This document shows, one piece after another, positions 6,664 to 13,434 of a DNA stretch of 17,935 nt. The position numbers and the translations under genes were made by a program. The stretch comes from Candidatus Melainabacteria bacterium (GTDB lineage Bacteria; Cyanobacteriota; Vampirovibrionia; Obscuribacterales; Obscuribacteraceae): the NCBI GenBank assembly GCA_003151275.1, contig PLXC01000032.1, positions 1 through 17,935 of the forward strand, in the 5' to 3' direction. Every line of letters starts with the position of its first letter. The stretch's first letter is position 1. The notes under the pieces are model-generated. The model saw nothing but the letters and a program-made list of their open reading frames with translations, made no database searches and was not told the DNA's origin.

Positions 6664-7452
6664 CTAAACAGCGACATCGTTGTGGCGAGCGTTTGTTTTT
6701 AAAAGTTGAAATCCTTTCTTGGGTTCAATAATGGCTATATCACAAGTTTCACTGACGGTATTATCGTTAGGCAGCAACAAGTGAAGATTTTTGCTTGTAA
6801 GCCAAATAAAATATAAGGCTGCTTTCTCCGCGTCGTCACGCGTAACATGTTGCGCTACCAGTTCGTTCCTGAGAATCTTGAGAACGTATTGATTATCACG
6901 CCACGAATCCAAGGCTGGATTTGAGCCTTTTTGCAATTCGAGTAACACTTCTGGTCGTCCAAAATAATCCGTTACGTCCGACTGATTCTCACTCACAGAG
7001 TATTTCACATCGGCCTTTTGCTGATAGTGGTCTACGACAAAGGTTACCATCTGATAGATTTTTGCCAATGAATTGTAGTGAACTACCCGGGACTTAAAGA
7101 TAGGAAGTCCTATAGGAAAATTTTTCCCGCTTTCACTCTCGAAGAAATCGGTGCAGCTCCTTTTAAACGAGCGGCCAACTCTTTCCAATTTAGGCCGAAT
7201 GTCCCCGTTTGCGCCCTCCTTTTTGATCGCCGCACTAAGCAACTCACTGGCAGAAAAATCCACAAAATCTTGTCCAACGACCGGCGTTACACTTAGGGTT
7301 GTGCCAATGCTCACTACCACTGAAAATTTTCCGGCGGGATGTATCTTGGTGCAGTCATCTTGAAACGAGCCTGTGGACAATTGCGTCGACCGCTTGTCGG
7401 CTGCGATTAACAACCCGTTGTTGCAGTACTGAATTATTACTCCTAGAGTCAT
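6664..7452 (-). CDS. Proteasome-like Ntn hydrolase
   Basis: A 262-residue protein whose N-terminus resembles a proteasome beta-subunit. Met1 is followed by Thr2 (candidate nucleophile after Met removal), a beta strand, then GLLIAADKRST (13-23) with Asp19, and TKIHPAGKF with Lys36. These match Thr1, Asp17 and Lys33 of the proteasome catalytic triad at nearly the same spacing. The SIGTT at 49-53 parallels the proteasomal glycine loop. The second half is helical and unfamiliar. It could be a self-compartmentalising peptidase or another Ntn amidohydrolase; no unfoldase is encoded nearby. The ATG at 7452 has GAAGG 7 bases upstream. It follows the recombinase stop by 22 bases on the same strand, so the two are probably cotranscribed. 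A link between such an enzyme and an integrase is unusual. Confidence 0.6.
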   Translation of the reverse strand: MTLGVIIQYCNNGLLIAADKRSTQLSTGSFQDDCTKIHPAGKFSVVVSIGTTLSVTPVVGQDFVDFSASELLSAAIKKEGANGDIRPKLERVGRSFKRSCTDFFESESGKNFPIGLPIFKSRVVHYNSLAKIYQMVTFVVDHYQQKADVKYSVSENQSDVTDYFGRPEVLLELQKGSNPALDSWRDNQYVLKILRNELVAQHVTRDDAEKAALYFIWLTSKNLHLLLPNDNTVSETCDIAIIEPKKGFQLLKTNARHNDVAV

Positions 7453-7474
7453 TGATTAACCTTCAGCGTGCACA

Positions 7475-8236
7475 TTAGTATTTTAGCCTCTGCAGGGCTT
7501 CTCGTGTATCTTCTGGATCTACTGCTAGATATGTTTGCAGCTGTGAAAGACTAGAATGTCCTGAGATTTCCTGCACCGTCCGCAGTGGCACTCCGGCGCG
7601 GCTCAAACTTGTAAGCATTGTGCGTCTCATCGAGTGCGTTGATGCACCTTCTAAACGCAACATATCAAACGCAGCCTTTAGTACATTATGCCCTTGCGCT
7701 CTTTCCAGATGCCCAGACTCAGAATCCGGAGAGGGAAATAACCATTTAGATTGCGATTGTGGTATCGCCTGTAGTGCTTGTTGAAGCCGATCTTGCTCTT
7801 CTGCATATTCTTTTAGATGATCACGCAGACGAAAGTGAATGGGAATGTCACTGTATACGGTGTCTTTTTTCTTTAGTCGTTTAACTTTAAGCGTATTTCG
7901 AATACCACCGTAGTCGGTGAAGACCTGGTCGCGAGAGAGTCGGATAATTTCGCCGATGCGCAGACCGGTATAAATTCCGATGGCAAAAAGCAAGCGATCG
8001 CGAGGCGTTTCCAAGACCTTGAAGACGTTTTGTATATCTTTTGAAGATAAGATGCGAGCTTGGCCTGGAATTAGACGATTCTTTCTAGAGCGGCTGTTTT
8101 GTCTAGTATAAGGGGGCGACTTTATTTGCGCAACTGGAGATACTGAATATGGTGGCGTCCTCAGTTCCTCTTGATTAGACAAAATGCCCATTTTGTCTAA
8201 TGCCACTTTTCCAACCGACTCGCAATTCGCCTGCAC
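7475..8236 (-). CDS. Tyrosine recombinase, catalytic-domain-only
   Basis: A site-specific recombinase of 253 residues with the full catalytic set: Arg93 (TGLRIGE), a Lys in the beta-hairpin (119-124), His201-x-x-Arg204 (THSMRR), His227 (SGHSS) and nucleophile Tyr236 (TYLAV). The catalytic domain begins near residue 62. The first 61 residues are Pro/Arg-rich and show no SAM-like core-binding domain, so the size is closer to FimB/FimE-type invertases than to phage integrases. The start is uncertain: GTG at 8236 is the longest option, but the ATG encoding residue 16 lies inside the palindrome at 8175-8200. Leader module A overlaps the 5' end of the gene. The Ntn-hydrolase gene follows 22 bases downstream. 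Confidence 0.92.
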   Translation of the reverse strand: MQANCESVGKVALDKMGILSNQEELRTPPYSVSPVAQIKSPPYTRQNSRSRKNRLIPGQARILSSKDIQNVFKVLETPRDRLLFAIGIYTGLRIGEIIRLSRDQVFTDYGGIRNTLKVKRLKKKDTVYSDIPIHFRLRDHLKEYAEEQDRLQQALQAIPQSQSKWLFPSPDSESGHLERAQGHNVLKAAFDMLRLEGASTHSMRRTMLTSLSRAGVPLRTVQEISGHSSLSQLQTYLAVDPEDTREALQRLKY

Positions 8237-8310
8237 AAAACAGCTGTCAAGATTCCAAAAGCACTCTTGAAATCTGCGGCAGTCTCTACGCGCTTTTAAG
8301 CCCCGTTTTT
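8175..8310 (-). repeat. Structured repeat module, copy A
   Basis: In minus-strand order the module has an AAAAACGGGGCTTAAAA box, TCAAGA and TCTTGA 12 bases apart (inverted repeat), TTGACAGCTGTT, a 38-base spacer, then a 26-bp palindrome with 12-bp arms (TTAGACAAAATG and its complement) at 8175-8200. The same parts in the same order and spacing occur in copy B (10535-10669), while the sequence between them has diverged. It lies at the 5' end of the recombinase gene. It could be a recombinase binding/crossover site, a promoter-operator leader, or a structured RNA. Confidence 0.65.
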
Positions 8311-8431
8311 GTTAGCCTACTCATGAACGCTCACGTCTTTCATTTTTAGCGCTTACAAACGGATTTGATTGGCTTCGCCCAAAGAGAACTGGCAGTCTGA
8401 TAGTCTTATTTCCCCCTGAACGCTCACATCG
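8311..8431. other. Short intergenic stretch with a direct repeat
   Basis: TGAACGCTCAC occurs at 8324-8334 and again at 8417-8427, 93 bases apart, the second just before the next gene's start. It may be a regulator site of that gene. No promoter is obvious. Confidence 0.35.
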
Positions 8432-9520
8432 ATGGTAAATACGGCCATGACAATTTTCTCCGGACAATTCAACGAACTGCCCTGGTTACAAGAAAAAACT
8501 CTGCGCGCGCTCCAGTCGGCAGTTAGTATTGTCGACATTGCCAATGAACCTGACACCACTGCTTGGTATAAGCGCAAGCTTTTGAGCCATGCCGAGTCAA
8601 TAATCGCCAGACTTGCACCGGTCGTAGCACTCTTATATGCTGCTGAATCGACCGCCGCCGACAGTGAAGAATGGCAAGCAATGCTGGAAGGCGGTAGCTT
8701 TGCCCTGGCGGCTTGGTGCAGAAAATTTAAAATCGCCGATCCACATGATCTGGGTAAAGGATCTCTGAGACATCTGCGTGCCGTCGAAGAAGATGAGGAA
8801 AAGGCACAGGAGTCCGATCCTGAGCAAGTTGAATACAGTCCTGAGCAATCAGCTGACTTAAAACTGCAGATTTATAGCTCTATGAGCCAGCGGCTCGTAC
8901 ATGAAGCGCTCACTCCTGATGCGCAGAAACTTTTACTTTGGATGATGAGCAGGCTATGGATTAGCCACCCGCCAGACGTGGTCAGCGTATCCAAAAGATT
9001 TTTACCCACAGATATTGGGCTTACGCCTGAACAAACGAGCACCGCATATGGTGAACTGTACCAAAACGGACTGATTGAAAAAATACGAAGTGCTAGTACA
9101 GGTGATGTGACAGACCGATTAAATTTGCGCCTAGTCGTGACCGGCTTGAACGATAGCAAGCATGCGTCAGAACAAGAACCAGAAACATTTGGCTATCCGG
9201 GTGCTCGCATCAATGGCCAAGTTACATCGGGACAAGGCACGTTCGTCGAACTTCCGGACATTTTCTCTGAGATGTTAGCGCGCTGGTTTAAAGAAAGTCC
9301 TGAGCTGACTGAACTTCGTGATTTTCTTCAAACTCGCATCGGTGATGACAAAATCTATGTTGAGCACCTCGAACCTAAAGAGCGCGAGTTAGGACAAGCG
9401 CTACTGGTTTACTTTCGGTATCCACTTGATGCAGACTTACCGGCTCTGGAAAGCGACATAACTCACTTGACCAAACAGTGGTTCCAAGAGCGACTTGTAC
9501 AGGCACAAAAAGGCCTTTAA
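8432..9520 (+). CDS. Unknown protein with a probable winged-helix region
   Basis: I do not recognise this 362-residue protein. The N-terminal 120 residues are helical. An acidic linker (VEEDEEKAQESDPEQ) follows at about 117-131. Residues 155-235 look like a winged helix: LTPDAQKLLLWMMSRLW, then TPEQTSTAYGELYQNGLIEK, the last part being a typical recognition-helix and wing entry. The C-terminal third is helical and charged. A DNA-binding or replication/regulatory role is possible but unproven. The ATG at 8432 lacks a clear Shine-Dalgarno, and an alternative ATG lies at 8447. The gene stands alone between two minus-strand genes, divergent from the recombinase and convergent with the next gene. 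Confidence 0.65.
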   Translation: MVNTAMTIFSGQFNELPWLQEKTLRALQSAVSIVDIANEPDTTAWYKRKLLSHAESIIARLAPVVALLYAAESTAADSEEWQAMLEGGSFALAAWCRKFKIADPHDLGKGSLRHLRAVEEDEEKAQESDPEQVEYSPEQSADLKLQIYSSMSQRLVHEALTPDAQKLLLWMMSRLWISHPPDVVSVSKRFLPTDIGLTPEQTSTAYGELYQNGLIEKIRSASTGDVTDRLNLRLVVTGLNDSKHASEQEPETFGYPGARINGQVTSGQGTFVELPDIFSEMLARWFKESPELTELRDFLQTRIGDDKIYVEHLEPKERELGQALLVYFRYPLDADLPALESDITHLTKQWFQERLVQAQKGL

Positions 9521-9605
9521 CTATGCTGCACCACCGAACAGGCTGCCACTCAGCTAGCAGAGAAACGATAACCCGAAATCACTTGCCGAGACTTGTTATG
9601 CCAGT

Positions 9606-10520
9606 CTAGATCGCGATCACTTTGCCGGCCGTCATCATCTGCCAGGTGCCACCACGTTTTCCGAAGCTAGCTTCTATTGCCCAACCAGGCTGAACTACAT
9701 CAGTTACACCTTTTGGCACAGGCACTGGTCCAAACTCTTCATATCCAGATGGACCTGAAGCGATACAAGTAATGAACCACAACTTGCCTGCTCTTACACG
9801 AGAAACCATGTACAGGGGCTCTGCGTCGTGCCAATCTTCTAAACGTCCAACATTGTTGTTCTTGTGCGCTAGTACATTGCGGAGATTTGTCTGGGCAAAC
9901 GCCGCTGCCAGTATTGTCTTAGTGTCCGGCACTTCATAGTCGAGCAGTTGCTTGACTGACAACAGTTCACGTTCGACACACCAGCCGATAAAATCGGAGA
10001 CAATTCGTGTCCATTGCTTTTTTGCTTCGGGTGGTGCATTGACTTTGTACTCCAGAAAGAAATGCTTGAATCCCTTGAGCCAGGGCGCTATTGACGACAT
10101 CTCATACACATCCCAAGCTAAAATCTCGTCTTTCTTCACTCGTGTTGATATGGTCGGCAGCACTGATTGAGAGCGCAAAAGAACACTACCGAAAGTATTG
10201 ATGTATTCACGGAGAACGGTCATGGCAAACTGATATTCTTCGCTTGTTCCCAGCTTGTAATTGGACCGGTTTGAATATTTATTCATCGCCGATCTTACTG
10301 ACATTGGCTTGGTGCCAATCTTTGACGTGCTGGCTATTGGAAGTTCCGTTGCAGTTCTCACCACATATTTCTCCGCAAGATTTGTAGAATTGATCATCCC
10401 TGCAAAGCACACCTGCATCAAGAGCATCACTTTATATCGACACGCTATGGATGCTCTCGAAATCGCGTCGGCACCAGCATTTCCCGTTCTAAGACAGGCA
10501 CTGCATCTGGTGGGTGTCAC
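9606..10520 (-). CDS. Unknown protein, possibly with a recombinase core-binding-like region
   Basis: Not recognised. The longest form is 304 residues from a GTG at 10520. The first 70-80 residues look non-globular, and internal ATGs encoding residues 42, 73 and 79 are other possible starts, none with a good Shine-Dalgarno. Residues 150-200 (WLKGFKHFFLEYKV, KKQWTRIVSDFIGWCVEREL) faintly resemble the SAM-like core-binding domain of tyrosine recombinases, the part missing from the recombinase at 7475-8236. That similarity is weak. The last 70 residues (RAGKLWFITCIA to TAGKVIAI) look like a small beta domain. Repeat module B starts 15 bases upstream, as module A does at the recombinase gene, suggesting shared control. 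Confidence 0.55.
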   Translation of the reverse strand: MTPTRCSACLRTGNAGADAISRASIACRYKVMLLMQVCFAGMINSTNLAEKYVVRTATELPIASTSKIGTKPMSVRSAMNKYSNRSNYKLGTSEEYQFAMTVLREYINTFGSVLLRSQSVLPTISTRVKKDEILAWDVYEMSSIAPWLKGFKHFFLEYKVNAPPEAKKQWTRIVSDFIGWCVERELLSVKQLLDYEVPDTKTILAAAFAQTNLRNVLAHKNNNVGRLEDWHDAEPLYMVSRVRAGKLWFITCIASGPSGYEEFGPVPVPKGVTDVVQPGWAIEASFGKRGGTWQMMTAGKVIAI

Positions 10521-10534
10521 TCTATAAATTTCTA

Positions 10535-10669
10535 TTAGACAAACTGTCCCTTTTGTCTAACGGGCATTTTTCGAAAATTCCAATAACGCCGGCAGCGAAC
10601 AGCTGTCAAGAATGCGAATCTACTCTTGATATCCATGCCCCGCTAGAAGCCGTTTTAAGCGACGTTTTT
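10535..10669 (-). repeat. Structured repeat module, copy B
   Basis: It has the same architecture as copy A. In minus-strand order: an AAAAACGTCGCTTAAAA box, TCAAGA/TCTTGA with a 12-base interval, TTGACAGCTGTT, a 37-base spacer, then a 26-bp near-palindrome with arms TTAGACAAA and TTTTGTCTAA at 10535-10560. It lies between the HEPN gene 3' end and the gene at 9606-10520. Its 6-bp centre (TGTCCC) differs from copy A (TGCCCA). Confidence 0.65.
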
Positions 10670-10703
10670 AAGTATTCGCTTATGATTGATCATCTGCCAA
10701 TTT

Positions 10704-10723
10704 TGGCACTGCTTATGGTGCCA
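10704..10723. other. Hairpin just beyond the HEPN gene
   Basis: TGGCAC (10704-10709) and GTGCCA (10718-10723) form a perfect 6-bp stem with an 8-base loop. TCTTTTA follows on the plus strand, but the HEPN gene is on the minus strand, where no T-run follows, so terminator function is uncertain. Confidence 0.35.
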
Positions 10724-10743
10724 TCTTTTACGAAGGTAGGTGA

Positions 10744-12081
10744 TTATTGCTCAGCAGCTTGAACCGAGGCTAATATCTCGTGACAGCCGAATAGTCCCAA
10801 TACCAATCGATTTAGCAATGACACGCAGACCAAATACCGATCCCAATCTGCCTGCGTTAAGTCTTTAAAAACTACATTCCCGTGTGCGTGGTTATTACGC
10901 ATCTCGGACCATGCGTCCAATTCTTTTTTAGTGACCGTCATTCCGACTAATTCAAATGCTCTTTTAATCAGCCTTTGGGCTGAAAGCTCATAACTTCCGG
11001 TCACTACATTTTTTAGGCGCGTTGCAACAGTGACCTTTATCAATCTGTCCGATTCGGACTCAGTTTCATTTTCATTTAGCGGTGCTATCACGTTTTCATC
11101 GATGAAACTGCACAGTCTGTCCTTCAATTCTTGATAGTAAACCCCACTTTTTTCGGTATCATTAACGGTGGCACTGGCGATGCCTTCGATCGCGACCCCC
11201 AATGTCAATTGTCTAATTGGGAAATCGAATGAAGTAAAATCCCAACACTGTCCGAGAAAGTATCCGACTGCGCAATCACCATGAGCGAGATAATATCGGA
11301 ATATTTTTTCTGCGATTTCCTTAACTGAATCTTTTGAAAGCTTCCATGTGTCAATCGGTTTATAGAATTCAGCTTCTCTGGACTTATGAATGAAGAGTTC
11401 CGAATGCACCTGAGACCCATTCATGATCGAAAGACATCGCCATTCAATCCGTCTCCCTGCCATAGTGCTCAGAGTGTAGAGAAAAGCTCCCGCAATTAGA
11501 CCGTGATTCCAGCCACAACTATTGTCCTTGAGCCGGATTTGAACAAACTTTCTGCTTTCGGAGAAGTCCGTTAGTTTTATGGTTAGCTCAGTTAAATCAA
11601 GCTCAAGTTCATTCAACCGTGACGTTTCACCAGCGCCGAAAGTTGTGAAAATTCCATCTGGAACATCTGTTAGATACCCCTCTATAATCCAATTCTGATC
11701 CGCCTCGGCTGGACTGGATAAGGTAATGGAGTTCAGTTCTGACACCAATTTGGATTGAGGTTCCTTCAGTCTAATCGAGGGCCTGAAGTTTAGCAGTCTG
11801 GCTCTTACAGATACGTTTCCTGCAATAGACCCTTCTATACTTAAATGATCATCTTGTGTCATCACGACGCCAGTTGGTTTAAAAAACGAGCGAAACATTG
11901 AGGAGACTTCGGGTTGACCAGTAACTTGAAGAGTCAATTTGCCGCTTTGTTCTGACAGGAGATTTCCCACTGCCTCCGTCAAAACTGGTTGTCCATTCTG
12001 CGTTGCCAAAACAGGATAAATCGATTCTCGAAGTTGAGAGTCTAAAAACGAATCAACCAATCGTGCATGCGTCAAATTCAT
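10744..12081 (-). CDS. ApeA-like HEPN-domain protein
   Basis: A 445-residue protein with two parts. The N-terminal 260 residues are beta-rich and resemble the ApeA N-terminal region found in anti-phage HEPN proteins (similarity by pattern only). The C-terminal 160 residues are helical and carry RNNHAHG (Arg395 to Gly401), an R-N-x3-H motif of the Rx4-6H type that marks HEPN ribonucleases, set in the usual WSEMRN..AHG context. HEPN proteins of this kind cleave RNA during abortive infection. The likely role is defence of the host or element, or toxin-like plasmid maintenance. The ATG at 12081 has AGGA too close to be an ideal Shine-Dalgarno. It is a single gene; repeat module B lies downstream of it. 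Function is inferred from motif and position. Confidence 0.72.
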   Translation of the reverse strand: MNLTHARLVDSFLDSQLRESIYPVLATQNGQPVLTEAVGNLLSEQSGKLTLQVTGQPEVSSMFRSFFKPTGVVMTQDDHLSIEGSIAGNVSVRARLLNFRPSIRLKEPQSKLVSELNSITLSSPAEADQNWIIEGYLTDVPDGIFTTFGAGETSRLNELELDLTELTIKLTDFSESRKFVQIRLKDNSCGWNHGLIAGAFLYTLSTMAGRRIEWRCLSIMNGSQVHSELFIHKSREAEFYKPIDTWKLSKDSVKEIAEKIFRYYLAHGDCAVGYFLGQCWDFTSFDFPIRQLTLGVAIEGIASATVNDTEKSGVYYQELKDRLCSFIDENVIAPLNENETESESDRLIKVTVATRLKNVVTGSYELSAQRLIKRAFELVGMTVTKKELDAWSEMRNNHAHGNVVFKDLTQADWDRYLVCVSLLNRLVLGLFGCHEILASVQAAEQ

Positions 12082-12243
12082 TCCTGGTTGTCATTCCTGT
12101 GGACGAGGCTTGTGACCCTCGGATGATGCGCGTACCGCTCTGTCGTTCCATTCGGCCGAAACATAAATGTTATAAGACCGGGTTAAGACACGCACAAGTT
12201 ATTGATCAATCTGTGTAATCAAGTAACCAAGTAACCAAGTAAT
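12082..12243. repeat. Spacer with 9-bp units and a triple 8-bp tandem repeat
   Basis: TTGATCAAT (12202-12210) and CTGTGTAAT (12211-12219) match the phased 9-bp units of 13076-13339. Three tandem copies of CAAGTAA(C/T) follow at 12220-12243, ending exactly at the stop codon of the HTH/coiled-coil gene. This suggests the DNA-binding zone extends to both sides of that gene. Confidence 0.55.
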
Positions 12244-12870
12244 TCATTTACCGAAAAACCATTTTGAGAGCTGCGACCATTTTTTTGGTGGTTCAACGGG
12301 TGCTACTGGTTCTTCATGCAGCTGGGCTAAAGTTTGTTGAGCCTTGTCTTCTAACAAAAGAAGTTTCTCTTCAAACATACTTTTTTCGGCTTCGAGATAT
12401 CCATTGCGATAGGTAGCACCAGTCAATTCGTGAGCTAAGCGTTCAATTTTGGAGTCCTTTTCCCTTAGTAATGCATCCTTTTCGTCGAGCTTTCGACGCA
12501 TCCACACTAGTGTTTGCTCGTCTGATTGATCAGTGTGATCACGGTCGCCAAATATTTGGTCGTCTTCATCACTTGCGTGATCATCAATTTCACCATCGAA
12601 TTCAAAAACGTCGCCCGAATTTGTCTCCTCCGGCATTAAATCAGGAGTAACCCAAACTTCGAGCTTCGCATTAATAGATCGCCCGAGTCGTCTCGATTTG
12701 AGCTTCCTGGCCTTTATGTATCTGCGTAAGGTACCCATTGAAAGCCCGCTCTTGTTCGAAGCATCTTGCAATGACATCCACTCGCCATTTTGCACGGTGG
12801 CCTTATCTGACTCAACTAGTGCATCCTTATTAAACAGATGTTCGACATTCAAATTTGATTGATCATTCAT
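12244..12870 (-). CDS. HTH and coiled-coil DNA-binding protein
   Basis: A 208-residue protein. Residues 30-75 hold an excisionase/MerR-like helix-turn-helix (MSLQDASNKSGLSMGTLRRY, then KSRRLGRSINAK). A very acidic linker spans 84-118. Residues 119-185 form a long coiled coil (LDEKDALLREKDSKIERLA), and the protein ends in an aromatic-basic tail (WSQLSKWFFGK). This order resembles plasmid partition or architectural proteins such as KfrA in general plan, though I cannot place it in a family. AAGGAAAG lies 7-8 bases before the ATG. Two identical TTGATTGATCAT motifs, over the start codon (12855-12866) and in the promoter (12915-12926), suggest autoregulation. It is a plausible binder of the phased 9-bp repeats nearby (inference). 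Confidence 0.75.
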   Translation of the reverse strand: MNDQSNLNVEHLFNKDALVESDKATVQNGEWMSLQDASNKSGLSMGTLRRYIKARKLKSRRLGRSINAKLEVWVTPDLMPEETNSGDVFEFDGEIDDHASDEDDQIFGDRDHTDQSDEQTLVWMRRKLDEKDALLREKDSKIERLAHELTGATYRNGYLEAEKSMFEEKLLLLEDKAQQTLAQLHEEPVAPVEPPKKWSQLSKWFFGK

Positions 12871-12901
12871 ATGACTTTCCTTCCAGACTGCGGGCTATAG
12901 C

Positions 12902-12930
12902 ATTATAGGGAAAATTGATTGATCATGCAC
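12902..12930 (-). promoter_or_regulatory. Promoter and operator of the HTH/coiled-coil gene
   Basis: The minus strand has a perfect TATAAT (plus 12902-12907). A weak -35 would lie near 12925-12930. TTGATTGATCAT at 12915-12926 sits between the two, and an identical motif covers the start codon at 12855-12866. Confidence 0.55.
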
Positions 12931-13011
12931 TATCTGATTAGTCAGCCACTAAGGATGGTTCTATATCTTTTTGATTATCGTACACGTATCGCTTGCGAAT
13001 ATCTTTCTTCG

Positions 13012-13043
13012 GATGAGCGGAGTGACTACTCAGTCCACTCATC
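13012..13043. repeat. 32-bp imperfect palindrome
   Basis: The left arm GATGAGCGGAGTGACT matches the reverse complement of the right arm ACTCAGTCCACTCATC at 13 of 16 positions, with no spacer. This suits a dimeric protein-binding site or cruciform. Confidence 0.6.
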
Positions 13044-13075
13044 AGCTATTGCTCACCTGACCTTCTGATCGATTA

Positions 13076-13339
13076 TTGATTAACCTGATTAATCGGATTG
13101 ATCAGACACGAAAGTCACAGTCGACTGATACCAAATTAAGTATCATGGTGCGTCGCCTGGTTGCCAAATAGTGCTGGTGATTGACACCTTTGATTAATCT
13201 GTTTAACCTGTTCAATCAAATGCATATCGATCTGAGACTTGTGATTGATCTGTATAACCAGCTGATGTATATTCAGAGTATTCAAAAGCTAAAGATGCAC
13301 ACGAGATGACCGAAAAAGAGCTTGATCAATCTGCGTACT
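13076..13339 (+). repeat. Phased 9-bp repeat clusters
   Basis: Units are exactly head-to-tail. Cluster 1 (13076-13102): TTGATTAAC, CTGATTAAT, CGGATTGAT. Cluster 2 (13190-13216): TTGATTAAT, CTGTTTAAC, CTGTTCAAT. Cluster 3 (13241-13267): GTGATTGAT, CTGTATAAC, CAGCTGATG. Cluster 4 (13322-13339): TTGATCAAT, CTGCGTACT. The first unit is always close to TTGATYRAY, and the next starts with C. Further clusters lie at 12202-12219, 14284-14301 and 14363-14398. Confidence 0.65.
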
Positions 13340-13370
13340 TGCCTTACGATCCCCACGATCTATGAATACG

Positions 13371-13387
13371 CATCACTGTCAGTGGTG
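13371..13387. repeat. Inverted repeat upstream of the degenerate primase
   Basis: CATCACTG and CAGTGGTG around a single T pair at 7 of 8 positions. It sits about 50 bases before the next open frame and may be an operator. Confidence 0.4.
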
Positions 13388-13434
13388 CCTCGAATGTAGA
13401 CCAACCGAACAGCTAGCTACACTCCACCAGTTGC

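Larger units (their letters stand above)
12871..13434. other. Gene-free region with repeats and palindromes: candidate origin or partition site
   Basis: These 564 bases lack a convincing gene. They contain the promoter of the HTH gene, a 32-bp imperfect palindrome (13012-13043), three triplets plus one doublet of 9-bp units (13076-13339), and an inverted repeat at 13371-13387. They lie between a DNA-binding protein gene and primase-type genes. That arrangement is typical of replication origins or centromere-like sites. An AT-rich melting zone is not obvious. Confidence 0.5.

Noticed and set aside
10261..10762. Plus-strand frames antisense to 9606-10520 and across repeat module B
   Set aside because: They lack start signals and known features and run through structured noncoding DNA.
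12973..12983. GATTATCGTAC resembling the right part of the Xre operator
   Set aside because: Only one arm matches and there is no 20-bp partner site; probably chance.
12202..13339. CRISPR array
   Set aside because: The repeats are 9-bp units set head to tail with irregular gaps between clusters, not identical repeats separated by unique spacers.
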